NCBI GenBank assembly: GCA_946059305.1
Contig: CAMGMU010000006.1
Location: forward strand, 1 to 53,503
Direction of reading: 5' to 3'
Source of the DNA: an uncultured Bacteroidales bacterium
Lineage (GTDB): Bacteria; Bacteroidota; Bacteroidia; Bacteroidales; Paludibacteraceae
DNA length: 53,503 nucleotides
In this document: positions 33,133-41,274 of the stretch, in pieces
Position numbering within the stretch: the stretch's first letter is position 1
Layout of the letters: each line of letters begins with the position of its first letter
Program-made: the position numbers and the translations under genes
Notes under the pieces: generated by a model
Seen by the model: the letters and a program-made list of their open reading frames with translations, nothing else
Database searches by the model: none
Told to the model about the DNA's origin: nothing

Positions 33133-34318
33133 GGACTATAATTATCCATTAGCCGATGAACGTATCGCCAAATATCCACTTGATGAACGCGATTCCTCTA
33201 AGCTGCTAATTTACCGCAATGGAAGCATTCAAGAAGACCATTTCCGCTCCATTGGGAAATATCTTCCTCAGGATGCTCTCCTTATATATAATAATACGCG
33301 CGTGATTCAAGCTCGACTGATTTTTCACAAAGAATCAGGTGCACGCATTGAAGTATTCTGTTTGGCTCCCACCGAACCACTTGACTATCAACTATCGCTT
33401 TCAAGTACAGATGGTTGTATTTGGAAATGCATGATTGGTAACCTCAAGAAATGGAAGTCTGGTAATCTCACTATGCATGTTGAGAAAGAAAATTTTCGCG
33501 TAACTCTTTACGCAGAACGCTTAGCCACTTTGGGCAATACGCATCAAGTGCGTTTTTTTTGGAATGATACGTCTGTGTCCTTCGCAGAAATTCTTGACGC
33601 GATGGGAGAACTACCAATCCCTCCTTATTTGAACCGCAATACAGAAGCATCAGATTTGCGCACCTATCAGACAGTCTATTCACGCATAAAAGGTAGTGTG
33701 GCTGCACCTACGGCAGGATTACATTTTACGGAGCGAGTGCTTGAAGATTTACACAAACGCGGAATACAAACGGCAGAACTGACGCTGCATGTTGGAGCGG
33801 GCACGTTTCAACCGGTAAAAACGGCTGATGCTAACGAACACACTATGCATACAGAAATCATTGCTGTTCCGCGTTCCGTTATTCAAGACATAAGAAACCA
33901 CCTTGGCCATATTGTGGCGGTAGGTACTACAAGTGTTCGTACTTTGGAATCACTCTATTATTTAGGCGAACGTGCATGCGAAGGGAAAGAACTGCATGTT
34001 GATCAGTTCGAGCCTTATCAAGGCACTCATGGATTTTCAACTGAGCAGGCTCTTGACTGCTTGCTGGATTATCTCGATAAAACCGGCCAAGATGTGCTTC
34101 ATGCAGATACGCAAATCATGATTGAACCGGGCTTTGAATTCCGCATTGTAGAACAGATGATTACAAATTTTCATCAACCGAAATCCACCCTGTTGTTACT
34201 AGTGAGTGCTTTTGTAAAAGGTGATTGGCATAGTATTTATGACTATGCTCTCTCACACAATTTTCGATTTCTTTCCTACGGCGACAGTAGTCTGCTTTTT
34301 CGTGCTAACACAATTTGA
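33113..34318 (+). CDS. queA: S-adenosylmethionine:tRNA ribosyltransferase-isomerase (QueA)
   Basis: Adds the epoxycyclopentanediol from SAM to 7-aminomethyl-7-deazaguanine in tRNA during queuosine synthesis. 401 residues, longer than the 350 of E. coli but usual for this phylum; an insertion lies around residues 95-145. Family blocks include YPLADERIAKYPLDERDSSK at the N-terminus, APTAGLHFTERVLEDL, HVGAGTFQPVK and TNFHQPKSTLLLLVSAF. The ATG at 33113 fits this N-terminus and overlaps the upstream gene by 20 bases, implying coupling. tatD follows 2 bases downstream. Confidence 0.95.
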   Translation: MKKILIEDYNYPLADERIAKYPLDERDSSKLLIYRNGSIQEDHFRSIGKYLPQDALLIYNNTRVIQARLIFHKESGARIEVFCLAPTEPLDYQLSLSSTDGCIWKCMIGNLKKWKSGNLTMHVEKENFRVTLYAERLATLGNTHQVRFFWNDTSVSFAEILDAMGELPIPPYLNRNTEASDLRTYQTVYSRIKGSVAAPTAGLHFTERVLEDLHKRGIQTAELTLHVGAGTFQPVKTADANEHTMHTEIIAVPRSVIQDIRNHLGHIVAVGTTSVRTLESLYYLGERACEGKELHVDQFEPYQGTHGFSTEQALDCLLDYLDKTGQDVLHADTQIMIEPGFEFRIVEQMITNFHQPKSTLLLLVSAFVKGDWHSIYDYALSHNFRFLSYGDSSLLFRANTI

Positions 34319-34320
34319 TT

Positions 34321-35148
34321 ATGATTGATACACATTGCCATATTGATGACGAAATTTATGTTCATGATCTGCAAGCTGTCGTAGAGCGTCAGCGCATGGC
34401 GGGCGTAGAGGCTATACTTGTTCCGGGCATTAACATACAATCTATAGAATCAGTTATGCACGTTTGCAAAGCTTTCCCACAATATTTGTACCCTGCTCTT
34501 GGACTACATCCCGAAGAAGTGAATAACGATTGGCGAGATAATCTTCTACAAATTCGTGAGGCCATCAATCGGATAGGATGCTATCCGAAAGCGCTTGAAG
34601 GACTAATTGCAATTGGAGAAATCGGACTCGACTACTATTGGTCAAAAGAATATTCGGAAGAGCAAAAAGAGGCATTTCTTGAACAACTTCGATGGGCAGT
34701 AGAACTCAACTTACCGGTTATGGTTCATTCACGCAACGCATCAGAAGATACGCTCCAACTCATACGAAAGGTCAGTCAAGAGGCTGAATTGAGCGGTAAA
34801 ACCCTTCGCGGCGTAGTGCACTGCTTTAGCGGAAGCAGAGAGATAGCTGACGCATATATCCAAATGGGATGGTATCTTGGAATTGGCGGCGTAATTACAT
34901 TTAAAAACTGCAAGTTAGATCAAACTCTTTGTCCCTCCGACGGAGAACGCAAACCTATACCATTATCACAACTATTACTTGAAACTGACGCCCCATATAT
35001 GACCCCTGTTCCATATAGGGGAAAGCCTAACGAGAGTCGTTTTTTACAATACGTAGTCCATAACCTGAGTATGACCTACGGAATAAGCGAAAATGAAGTA
35101 ATTGAGCTTACAAATAGGGCTTCAAGGTCACTTTTTGGTATAAAATAG
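34321..35148 (+). CDS. tatD: TatD family deoxyribonuclease
   Basis: 275 residues, a metal-dependent amidohydrolase-fold nuclease. Metal ligands appear in MIDTHCHIDD (3-9), AIGEIGLDYYW (about 101-111), VMVHSRNAS (about 138-146), HCFSGS (about 166-171) and LLETDAPYMTP (about 217-227). E. coli relatives act as 3'-5' exonucleases in DNA repair and RNA trimming. The ATG lies 2 bases after the queA stop; an earlier TTG at 34315 overlaps queA and is not needed. Confidence 0.93.
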   Translation: MIDTHCHIDDEIYVHDLQAVVERQRMAGVEAILVPGINIQSIESVMHVCKAFPQYLYPALGLHPEEVNNDWRDNLLQIREAINRIGCYPKALEGLIAIGEIGLDYYWSKEYSEEQKEAFLEQLRWAVELNLPVMVHSRNASEDTLQLIRKVSQEAELSGKTLRGVVHCFSGSREIADAYIQMGWYLGIGGVITFKNCKLDQTLCPSDGERKPIPLSQLLLETDAPYMTPVPYRGKPNESRFLQYVVHNLSMTYGISENEVIELTNRASRSLFGIK

Positions 35149-35179
35149 GCAAAAAAAACGATTTTTTTAAAAAAACTTA

Positions 35180-35209
35180 TTGCTATATCATTTTTTTTTT
35201 GTAATTTTA
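35180..35209 (+). promoter_or_regulatory. Possible promoter of tRNA-Ser(GGA)
   Basis: TTG (35180-35182), 19 bases, TAATTTTA (35202-35209; the last base deviates from G). A terminator-like hairpin lies between it and the tRNA. Confidence 0.45.
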
Positions 35210-35234
35210 CGGCCGGAAATGAATTTTACTGTAG

Positions 35235-35260
35235 AAAAAGGGCAGAGTCGTGCCTTTTTT
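35235..35260 (+). terminator. Terminator-like hairpin upstream of tRNA-Ser(GGA)
   Basis: AAAAAGGGCA (35235-35244) pairs with TGCCTTTTTT (35251-35260), with one G-U pair, around the loop GAGTCG; the stem's 3' arm ends in six Ts. It may end the queA-tatD transcript or attenuate transcripts starting at the promoter just upstream. Confidence 0.6.
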
Positions 35261-35266
35261 CACAAA

Positions 35267-35354
35267 GGAGAGATGCTCGAGTGGTTGAAGAGGCACGCCT
35301 GGAAAGCGTGTAAACTCCAAAAGGGTTTCCGGGGTTCGAATCCCCGTCTCTCCG
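35267..35354 (+). tRNA. tRNA-Ser (anticodon GGA)
   Basis: The 88-base class II cloverleaf has acceptor GGAGAGA with TCTCTCC, anticodon arm ACGCC-TGGAAA-type loop (GGA, reads TCC/TCT), a long variable arm and T arm CGGGG-TTCGAAT-CCCCG. CCA is not encoded. It is followed 5 bases later by an intrinsic terminator. Confidence 0.95.
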
Positions 35355-35359
35355 CAACG

Positions 35360-35385
35360 AAAGATTGCAAAAAAATCTTTTTTTT
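35360..35385 (+). terminator. Terminator of tRNA-Ser(GGA)
   Basis: AAAGATT (35360-35366) pairs with AATCTTT (35374-35380), followed by five more Ts. Confidence 0.8.
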
Positions 35386-35527
35386 CAAATCTACGCTGGT
35401 GCATGTGCATTCAGCGGGGAGGCGGCTCTTGCGCGCGCGCTATCCCCGATGAGGAACACGAAGACCGAACAGCAGAAATTATCAGAAAAATACATTTAAA
35501 TTAAATAACTCAAAAAACACAAACAAA

Positions 35528-36355
35528 ATGAAAAAAGTATTTGCAACCCTTACGGTACTCGCAATGCTCAGCTTTGGTAGCGTTGCTGTAATGGCTCAAG
35601 AAGAAGCAGCTCCTGCTGCAGAAACCACTGAACAGGTAGTTGAAGAAGAAGTTGCTGCTGAGGTAGCAGAAGTTGCTGAAGTAGCAGCTGAAGAAGTTGC
35701 TGAAGAAGGCGGTCTCGTAGCTCTTCACAAGGCACTCAAAACCAAGTTCATTGAAGGTGGTGCTGGTTTTATGGCTGCAACCCTCCTCTGCTTGGTATTC
35801 GGTCTCGCTCTTTGCATTGAGCGTATCATTTACCTCTCACTTGCAAAAACCAACACAAAGAAGCTTCTCGCTAATGTAGAGGCAGCTCTCAACAACGGTG
35901 GTATGGAAAAAGCACTCGATGTATGCCGTAACACCCGCGGTCCAGTAGCATCTATCTTCTATCAGGGACTTAGCCGCTATGATGAAGGCGTCGAAGTAGT
36001 AGAGAAGACTGTTGCTTCCTATGGTGGCGTTCAGCTCGGTCTCCTCGAGAAGAACCTTTCTTGGATTACCCTCTTCATCGCAATCGCTCCTTCGATGGGT
36101 TTCATGGGTACCATTATCGGTATGATCCAAGCTTTCGATAAGATTCAGCAAGTAGGTGATATGTCCGCTACCGTTGTTGCTGGCGGTATCAAGGTAGCAC
36201 TTCTTACCACCCTCGTAGGTTTGATCATCGCTATTATCCTTCAGGTATTCTACAACTACATCCTTTCTCTCGTTGAGGGTCTCGTTAACGAAATGGAAGA
36301 TGCTTCTATCTCCCTCCTCGACATCGTTGTTCGCTTTGACGCAGCTAAGAAATAA
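35528..36355 (+). CDS. exbB: MotA/TolQ/ExbB proton channel family protein
   Basis: 275 residues. A cleavable-looking signal peptide (MKKVFATLTVLAMLSFGSVAVMAQ) is followed by a Glu/Ala/Val-rich stretch (about 25-62), an extension typical of Bacteroidota ExbB. Three membrane segments follow (about 79-100, 180-200 and 218-245) with the ExbB-type signature APSMGFMGTIIGMIQAF. It should form the inner-membrane proton channel with the two ExbD proteins downstream, energising outer-membrane TonB-dependent transport. The 140-base upstream gap has a CGGGGA/TCCCCG hairpin (about 35416-35445) but no recognisable promoter. Confidence 0.92.
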   Translation: MKKVFATLTVLAMLSFGSVAVMAQEEAAPAAETTEQVVEEEVAAEVAEVAEVAAEEVAEEGGLVALHKALKTKFIEGGAGFMAATLLCLVFGLALCIERIIYLSLAKTNTKKLLANVEAALNNGGMEKALDVCRNTRGPVASIFYQGLSRYDEGVEVVEKTVASYGGVQLGLLEKNLSWITLFIAIAPSMGFMGTIIGMIQAFDKIQQVGDMSATVVAGGIKVALLTTLVGLIIAIILQVFYNYILSLVEGLVNEMEDASISLLDIVVRFDAAKK

Positions 36356-36427
36356 TTAGTTATAAGATTATTCCTGATCAGCCGATCACTTACAACTGAA
36401 GTTTAACTTATAACTATTTATTCCATC

Positions 36428-36907
36428 ATGAAAAAGTATGATTTGATTCCTAAGGTATCTCTTTGGGTGATGCTTATTTTCGGCATCATAGCAGCATGCT
36501 TCCTCTTCTTCGGTGGCAATACTGCAGAGGGTTATGAAGTAGCAGGCGATATTCTTGATGTGCCTAATTTCACCACTCTCTTCCTTGGTACCAATTATGT
36601 ATATTTCGCTGCAGCCATTTTGGTTACCCTTATTTTCGTAGTTGTTGGCTTCATAGCAAACTTTAAGAAAGATAGTAAGAAGGCTCTCTTCACCCTCGGT
36701 GTTTTGGTCGCATTCATCCTTCTCTTTGTTGTTTGCTGGTTCCTTGGCAGCCCTGATAAACTTGAGATTATCGGTTACGAAGGCACTGACAACGAAGGCT
36801 TTTGGGCGCAACTCTCTGATATGATGATTTATGCTGTTTACGCACTCTTTGTTGGCGTTATCGGTTGCATCATTTGGGGCGCTATTTATACCCGCGTAAA
36901 AAAATAA
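36428..36907 (+). CDS. Membrane protein of the ExbB-ExbD cluster, function unknown
   Basis: 159 residues with about four membrane segments (near 12-30, 57-75, 87-108 and 133-153). It lies between exbB and the first exbD, 72 and 33 bases from them, so it is probably part of the same operon and perhaps an accessory of the channel. I recognise the gene order as common in Bacteroidales but not a named family. N- and C-termini are basic, suggesting both face the cytoplasm. Confidence 0.8.
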   Translation: MKKYDLIPKVSLWVMLIFGIIAACFLFFGGNTAEGYEVAGDILDVPNFTTLFLGTNYVYFAAAILVTLIFVVVGFIANFKKDSKKALFTLGVLVAFILLFVVCWFLGSPDKLEIIGYEGTDNEGFWAQLSDMMIYAVYALFVGVIGCIIWGAIYTRVKK

Positions 36908-36940
36908 ATTGTAAACTGCGAATTAATAAGGAAATTAACT

Positions 36941-37525
36941 ATGGCAAGTAGAAAAGTCCCGGCAATTAATGCCTCTTCAATGGCCGACATATCGTTCTTG
37001 CTGCTTATTTTCTTCCTGATTACCACCTCAATGGATGTTAGCCAGGGTCTTGCTCGCCGTCTTCCTGCTCCTCCAGATCCAAATCAGAAGATAGAAGAAA
37101 GCGAGATTAATCAACGCAACCTCTTTGTTGTGAAGATCAACTCTGCTAACCAACTCCTTGTTCAAGGTGAACTTATGGACGTAAAGCAGCTCCGAGAGAA
37201 AGCCAAAGAGTTCATTGAGAACCCGAACGATGATGCAAAACTGCCGAAGCGTATTACAGAAAATATCGAAGGTCTTGGTATGGTAACCTACACCCCTGAT
37301 CACGTTATTTCTGTACAAAACGACGTCGACACCCGCTATCAATCGTATTTGGATGTTCAGAACGAACTCGTTGCAGCTTACAATGAACTGCGCGACGAAT
37401 TCTCAAAGCGCCAGTGGGGCAAGAGCTTCGCTGACCTTGATGAGGATCAACAGAAACTCGTACAGAAAGTTCTTCCGATGAAAATTTCAGAAGCTGAACC
37501 TAAAAATTATGGAGGAAACAAATAA
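36941..37525 (+). CDS. exbD: ExbD/TolR family biopolymer transporter, first copy
   Basis: 194 residues. A short basic N-terminus (MASRKVPAINASSMADISFL) leads into the single membrane helix (about 16-33) with its functional Asp in MADISFLLLIFFLITTSM. The periplasmic part is longer than usual, about 150 residues. It works with ExbB and the second ExbD as the energy-harvesting complex for TonB. Its stop codon shares one base with the next ATG (TAATG), showing translational coupling. Confidence 0.92.
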   Translation: MASRKVPAINASSMADISFLLLIFFLITTSMDVSQGLARRLPAPPDPNQKIEESEINQRNLFVVKINSANQLLVQGELMDVKQLREKAKEFIENPNDDAKLPKRITENIEGLGMVTYTPDHVISVQNDVDTRYQSYLDVQNELVAAYNELRDEFSKRQWGKSFADLDEDQQKLVQKVLPMKISEAEPKNYGGNK

Positions 37526-37995
37526 TGGCAAAGATACGTAAAAATGAAAAGCGAGAGATGCCCGCATTGAACACCTCTTCTCTTCCGGATATTATCTTCA
37601 TGCTGTTGTTCTTCTTCATGACGGTAACATCAATGAAAGAAGTGACCTATAAGGTTCAGATTAATAACCCTCAAGCAACTGAACTCACCAAGATGGAGAA
37701 GAAATCTCTTATACGCTACGTGTATGTAGGTACGCCTACTCGCGACCTTCAGAAGCAGTATGGTGCAGAGACTCGTATTCAGCTAGATGACGCTTTTGCA
37801 GAGGTATCTGAAATTGAAGATTATATCGTTAACGAGCGTTCAGCAATGAACGAATCGGATCAAGGTTTGATGACCGTTTCCATTAAGGCAGACAAAGAGA
37901 CTCGCATGGGTATCATATCAGATATCAAGCAGGCTCTACGTCGAGCTTACGCTCTGAAGATTTCATACGCAGCAACTCCCCGCACCAGCTTCTAA
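37525..37995 (+). CDS. exbD: ExbD/TolR family biopolymer transporter, second copy
   Basis: 156 residues. N-terminal KREMPALNTSSLPDIIFMLL contains the conserved Asp at the edge of the membrane helix (about 21-38), followed by a periplasmic domain. Paired exbD genes are common in Bacteroidota and the two proteins may form a mixed dimer. Translation is coupled to the first copy by a one-base overlap. A 14-pair hairpin follows 24 bases after the stop. Confidence 0.92.
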   Translation: MAKIRKNEKREMPALNTSSLPDIIFMLLFFFMTVTSMKEVTYKVQINNPQATELTKMEKKSLIRYVYVGTPTRDLQKQYGAETRIQLDDAFAEVSEIEDYIVNERSAMNESDQGLMTVSIKADKETRMGIISDIKQALRRAYALKISYAATPRTSF

Positions 37996-38018
37996 ATGCT
38001 GATGACAACTTACATATC

Positions 38019-38052
38019 CGAGGCTGCCTAACAAACGGGTTAGGCAGCCTCG
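38019..38052. terminator. Strong 14-pair hairpin after the exb operon
   Basis: CGAGGCTGCCTAAC (38019-38032) pairs perfectly with GTTAGGCAGCCTCG (38039-38052) around the loop AAACGG. No T-run follows, so it may mark an RNA 3' end or processing site and not a classical intrinsic terminator. Confidence 0.6.
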
Positions 38053-38110
38053 TAACACTATACTTATTTCGCGCGCACGTGTGTACATAACGCGCATAAA
38101 ATATATTGCT

Positions 38111-38440
38111 ATGTCTGTATTATTTCCCAAAGTCAATAAGATGCCTACATGGAATTGGCGTCCTATATATTACGATCCTCAAAAAGAAGAGATGGAACGT
38201 AAGCTCAAGATGTTGCAGGAAAAACGTGCTGCAGAAGAAAATGCTGCTAATGAACAATCAACAACAGGCAGCAAAAAATCATCCAATTTAAGTTATACGC
38301 CCTCACTACATAAGGGGTCGTTTAGAGAATCACACGAAGAACACATGTCTATTCGTCAAAAAGCAAATCGACAATCGAAATTAGTACTTTGGATTGTGAT
38401 TCTTTGTCTACTTGTTTTTACTTTCTACGTCTTGCTTTAA
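38111..38440 (+). CDS. Small membrane-anchored protein upstream of mutL, function unknown
   Basis: 109 residues. The N-terminus contains WNWRPIYYDPQKEE, resembling the PRYYDPxKEE motif of a small family often found beside mutL in Bacteroidales. A charged helical segment follows (EMERKLKMLQEKRAAEENAA), then a Ser/Lys-rich linker and one C-terminal membrane helix (about 91-109). It would be tail-anchored with most of the protein in the cytoplasm. ATG 38111 was chosen over a GTG at 38081; an internal ATG at MPTWNW is an alternative. mutL begins 41 bases downstream. Confidence 0.75.
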   Translation: MSVLFPKVNKMPTWNWRPIYYDPQKEEMERKLKMLQEKRAAEENAANEQSTTGSKKSSNLSYTPSLHKGSFRESHEEHMSIRQKANRQSKLVLWIVILCLLVFTFYVLL

Positions 38441-38481
38441 TAAGAAGTAAGAGCATCCCACAATAGCATATTAGTTGAGTT

Positions 38482-40389
38482 ATGGACATAATTCATTTGT
38501 TGCCCGACAGCGTTGCCAATCAGATTGCCGCAGGAGAAGTCATTCAGCGGCCTGCTTCGTGCTTGAAAGAACTCGTTGAAAACTCTTTAGATGCAGGTGC
38601 AACAAATGTACAGATACTACTTTATGATTCAGGGCGAACACTCCTTCAAGTAATTGATGATGGGAAAGGAATGAGCGAAACGGATGCCCGCATGGCCTTT
38701 GAACGCCACGCAACTTCCAAAATTCGTTCTGCTCAAGACCTCTTTTCGCTGCATACGATGGGCTTTCGCGGAGAGGCACTCGCTTCTATTTGTGCAGTTG
38801 CGCAAATTGAGATGACAAGCAGAAGAGCAGAAGATGAGATGGGAACGCGCATAGAGATCAATGGCTCAGAAGTTATTGTTCAAGAACCATGTGCTTGCCC
38901 AATAGGTACAAACATCAAAGTTAAAAATCTTTTCTATAACGTTCCTGCAAGACGTCGTTTCTTAAAAACCGATGCCACCGAATTGAGAAATATTCTCAAT
39001 GAATTTTATCGCATTGTATTAGTGAATCCACAATGCCAATTTACAATATGTAATAACGACGAAGTTTTACTTGACTTACCTTCTGGAACAGCCAAACAAC
39101 GTATTGAGCAAGTATTTGGCAAAGGCACCAACAAACAATTTACATCTTCGTTAGTAGAACTTAAAAGTGATACGGAATTGATTTCTATACGTGGATATGT
39201 TGGAAAACCAGAATATGCGGTAAAAAATGCGCAGCAGTATTTCTTCGTTAATAATAGATACATGCGTCATCCATATTTCCACAAAGCAGTAATGACTGCT
39301 TATCAAGGAATGCTTTCGGCTGACCACAATCCCTCATATTTCATTTATTTTGACGTTAATCCTGAGTCTATAGATGTAAATATCCATCCCACCAAAACAG
39401 AAATCAAATTTGCTGACGAACAGTCAGTATGGCAAATTCTGTTGGCTACAGTACGTGAGGCACTTGGCAAATTCAATATTGTACCTCCAATAGATTTTGA
39501 GAATGCTTCCAATATTGAAATTCCCGCTCCAGCTAAGAACATCTCAGATATTATTCGTCCTGAAATAAAATTTGACCCAACATACAACCCCTTTAATCAG
39601 CCCAATTCTTTTTCTCCTCAATGGAGCGATAATCCTTCATCTTCCAACCATTTGGATATTAGGCCTCAATCAAGACCCAGCGAGTTTCACACAAAGCGAT
39701 CAACAGCGGGTTGGGAACAACTCTATAACCAACAATCAGAAGAAATTAATAAGACAATTTCTACATCAAACTATCTCGGCTCCCACGAAGATTTGGATTC
39801 ATCGTTAAGTCTTTTTGATGACGATTTGGCCGCACTAACACCTTATCAATATGGTCGCTACATTTTATTGCCGGCTCACAATGGGTTATTGATAATAGAA
39901 CAACATAGAGCCCATGTTTGTGTATTATACGAACAAATCAAGCAATCACTTCAGGAAAGACGCGGTGTTTCCCAGCAACTACTTTTCCCAGAACTGATTG
40001 ATTTAACACCGGATGAGACATCGCTCCTTCTTCAAGCAGCAGAAGAGCTTCGGTATGTAGGTTTTGACTTGTATCAGTTCTCTCCTAACACATTCAGTAT
40101 TAATGGTTTACCGGCGATATTAGGAGAAGAAAATGCGACCAAAGCGGTAATGAATATTCTTTCTTTATTAAAAGAAGAAGGCATTAATACACGCGAAAAG
40201 TGGCGCGATGACATCATTCAACAACTGTCTGAAGAAGCTGCCATTCCAAGTGGAAAGCCAATGTCTGAAGCAGAAATGCGCGATCTGGTACATCGGCTAT
40301 TTGAATTGGACCTCTATGGCAAAACCCCACAAGGCAAAACAGTAATGAATCTCATACGAATAAACGAAATAGAAAAGCTTTTTGTATAA
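38482..40389 (+). CDS. mutL: DNA mismatch repair protein MutL
   Basis: Couples mismatch recognition by MutS to repair. 635 residues. The GHKL ATPase domain shows KELVENSLDAGATN (29-42), VIDDGKGM (about 58-65) and HTMGFRGEALASI (about 93-105). A long, poorly conserved linker spans about 345-445. The C-terminal dimerisation domain has LLIIEQHRAHVCVLYE where endonuclease-type MutL has DQHA(x)2E(x)4E; metal-binding residues are missing, so it should lack nuclease activity. The downstream metallophosphatase gene starts 19 bases later. Confidence 0.96.
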   Translation: MDIIHLLPDSVANQIAAGEVIQRPASCLKELVENSLDAGATNVQILLYDSGRTLLQVIDDGKGMSETDARMAFERHATSKIRSAQDLFSLHTMGFRGEALASICAVAQIEMTSRRAEDEMGTRIEINGSEVIVQEPCACPIGTNIKVKNLFYNVPARRRFLKTDATELRNILNEFYRIVLVNPQCQFTICNNDEVLLDLPSGTAKQRIEQVFGKGTNKQFTSSLVELKSDTELISIRGYVGKPEYAVKNAQQYFFVNNRYMRHPYFHKAVMTAYQGMLSADHNPSYFIYFDVNPESIDVNIHPTKTEIKFADEQSVWQILLATVREALGKFNIVPPIDFENASNIEIPAPAKNISDIIRPEIKFDPTYNPFNQPNSFSPQWSDNPSSSNHLDIRPQSRPSEFHTKRSTAGWEQLYNQQSEEINKTISTSNYLGSHEDLDSSLSLFDDDLAALTPYQYGRYILLPAHNGLLIIEQHRAHVCVLYEQIKQSLQERRGVSQQLLFPELIDLTPDETSLLLQAAEELRYVGFDLYQFSPNTFSINGLPAILGEENATKAVMNILSLLKEEGINTREKWRDDIIQQLSEEAAIPSGKPMSEAEMRDLVHRLFELDLYGKTPQGKTVMNLIRINEIEKLFV

Positions 40390-40408
40390 AAACTTATCAG
40401 ACAAACTT

Positions 40409-41254
40409 ATGCGAAATACAATAATCATTCTCTCAGCACTGCTATTGGCAGCTTGTACTTCTCAGCAAATTGATTACCTTACTATTCTTTCTACTGCAGA
40501 TACCCACTCACAAGTGGAACCCATTGCGTCTAATGTAAGTCGTGACCCAAACAAAGGAGGGTATGCTCGCCGAATGGGTTATATCAAGCAGGAGCGTGAA
40601 GCCGACCCAAATCTAATTTTATTAGATGCCGGCGATTTCTCACAAGGTACGCCCTACTTTAATTTCTATCATGGTCGCGTAGAAGTAGATGCGCTTAACC
40701 GTATGGGATACGATGCTGTTACTCTTGGGAATCATGAATTTGACAATGGAGTTGACACACTTGCAGCAGTTTTATCCGATGCAAAGTTCGCAGTAGTAGT
40801 AGCCAACTACGACGTAAATGGAACCGCGCTTGAAGGTGTTGTAAAACCATACATAGTACTTAATCGCGGTGGTGTTAGGGTTGGCATATTCGGCTTAGGA
40901 GTCGCTCCTAATGATCTTATTTCTTCTAAAAATTTCGCAGGAATTACATATCTGGATCCACTCACTACTATCAATGAAACAGCCCAGAAACTGCGCCAAC
41001 AAGAGCACTGCGATATCGTTATTTGCATTTCTCATTTAGGAAGCGATGTACCTGGGGCAAAAGGACACGAGGCAGACTATGATTTAAATCTCATTCCGCA
41101 ATCACATGGAGTAGATATGTTTGTGTCTGGACATACTCACCATATCAATGACCTGCGCGTAAAGGATGCAGATGGACATGATGTTATTCTTCGTCAAACA
41201 AATAAAGGGGGTGTCACAATCTGCAAAACCATCCTTCATCTCTGTCAAGATTAA
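40409..41254 (+). CDS. Metallophosphatase lipoprotein, 5'-nucleotidase type
   Basis: 281 residues with a lipoprotein signal (MRNTIIILSALLLAACTSQQ, Cys16). The calcineurin-like metal motifs are complete: TADTHSQ, DAGDFSQG, LGNHEFDNG, CISHLG and SGHTHH. It corresponds to the catalytic half of 5'-nucleotidases (UshA); the substrate-binding half is absent, as in Bacteroidales where the two halves are often separate genes. It probably acts on nucleotides in the periplasm. The start at 40409 was chosen over 40382 for the signal peptide. Confidence 0.88.
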   Translation: MRNTIIILSALLLAACTSQQIDYLTILSTADTHSQVEPIASNVSRDPNKGGYARRMGYIKQEREADPNLILLDAGDFSQGTPYFNFYHGRVEVDALNRMGYDAVTLGNHEFDNGVDTLAAVLSDAKFAVVVANYDVNGTALEGVVKPYIVLNRGGVRVGIFGLGVAPNDLISSKNFAGITYLDPLTTINETAQKLRQQEHCDIVICISHLGSDVPGAKGHEADYDLNLIPQSHGVDMFVSGHTHHINDLRVKDADGHDVILRQTNKGGVTICKTILHLCQD

Positions 41255-41274
41255 TCGAAATAAACATAATCAGT

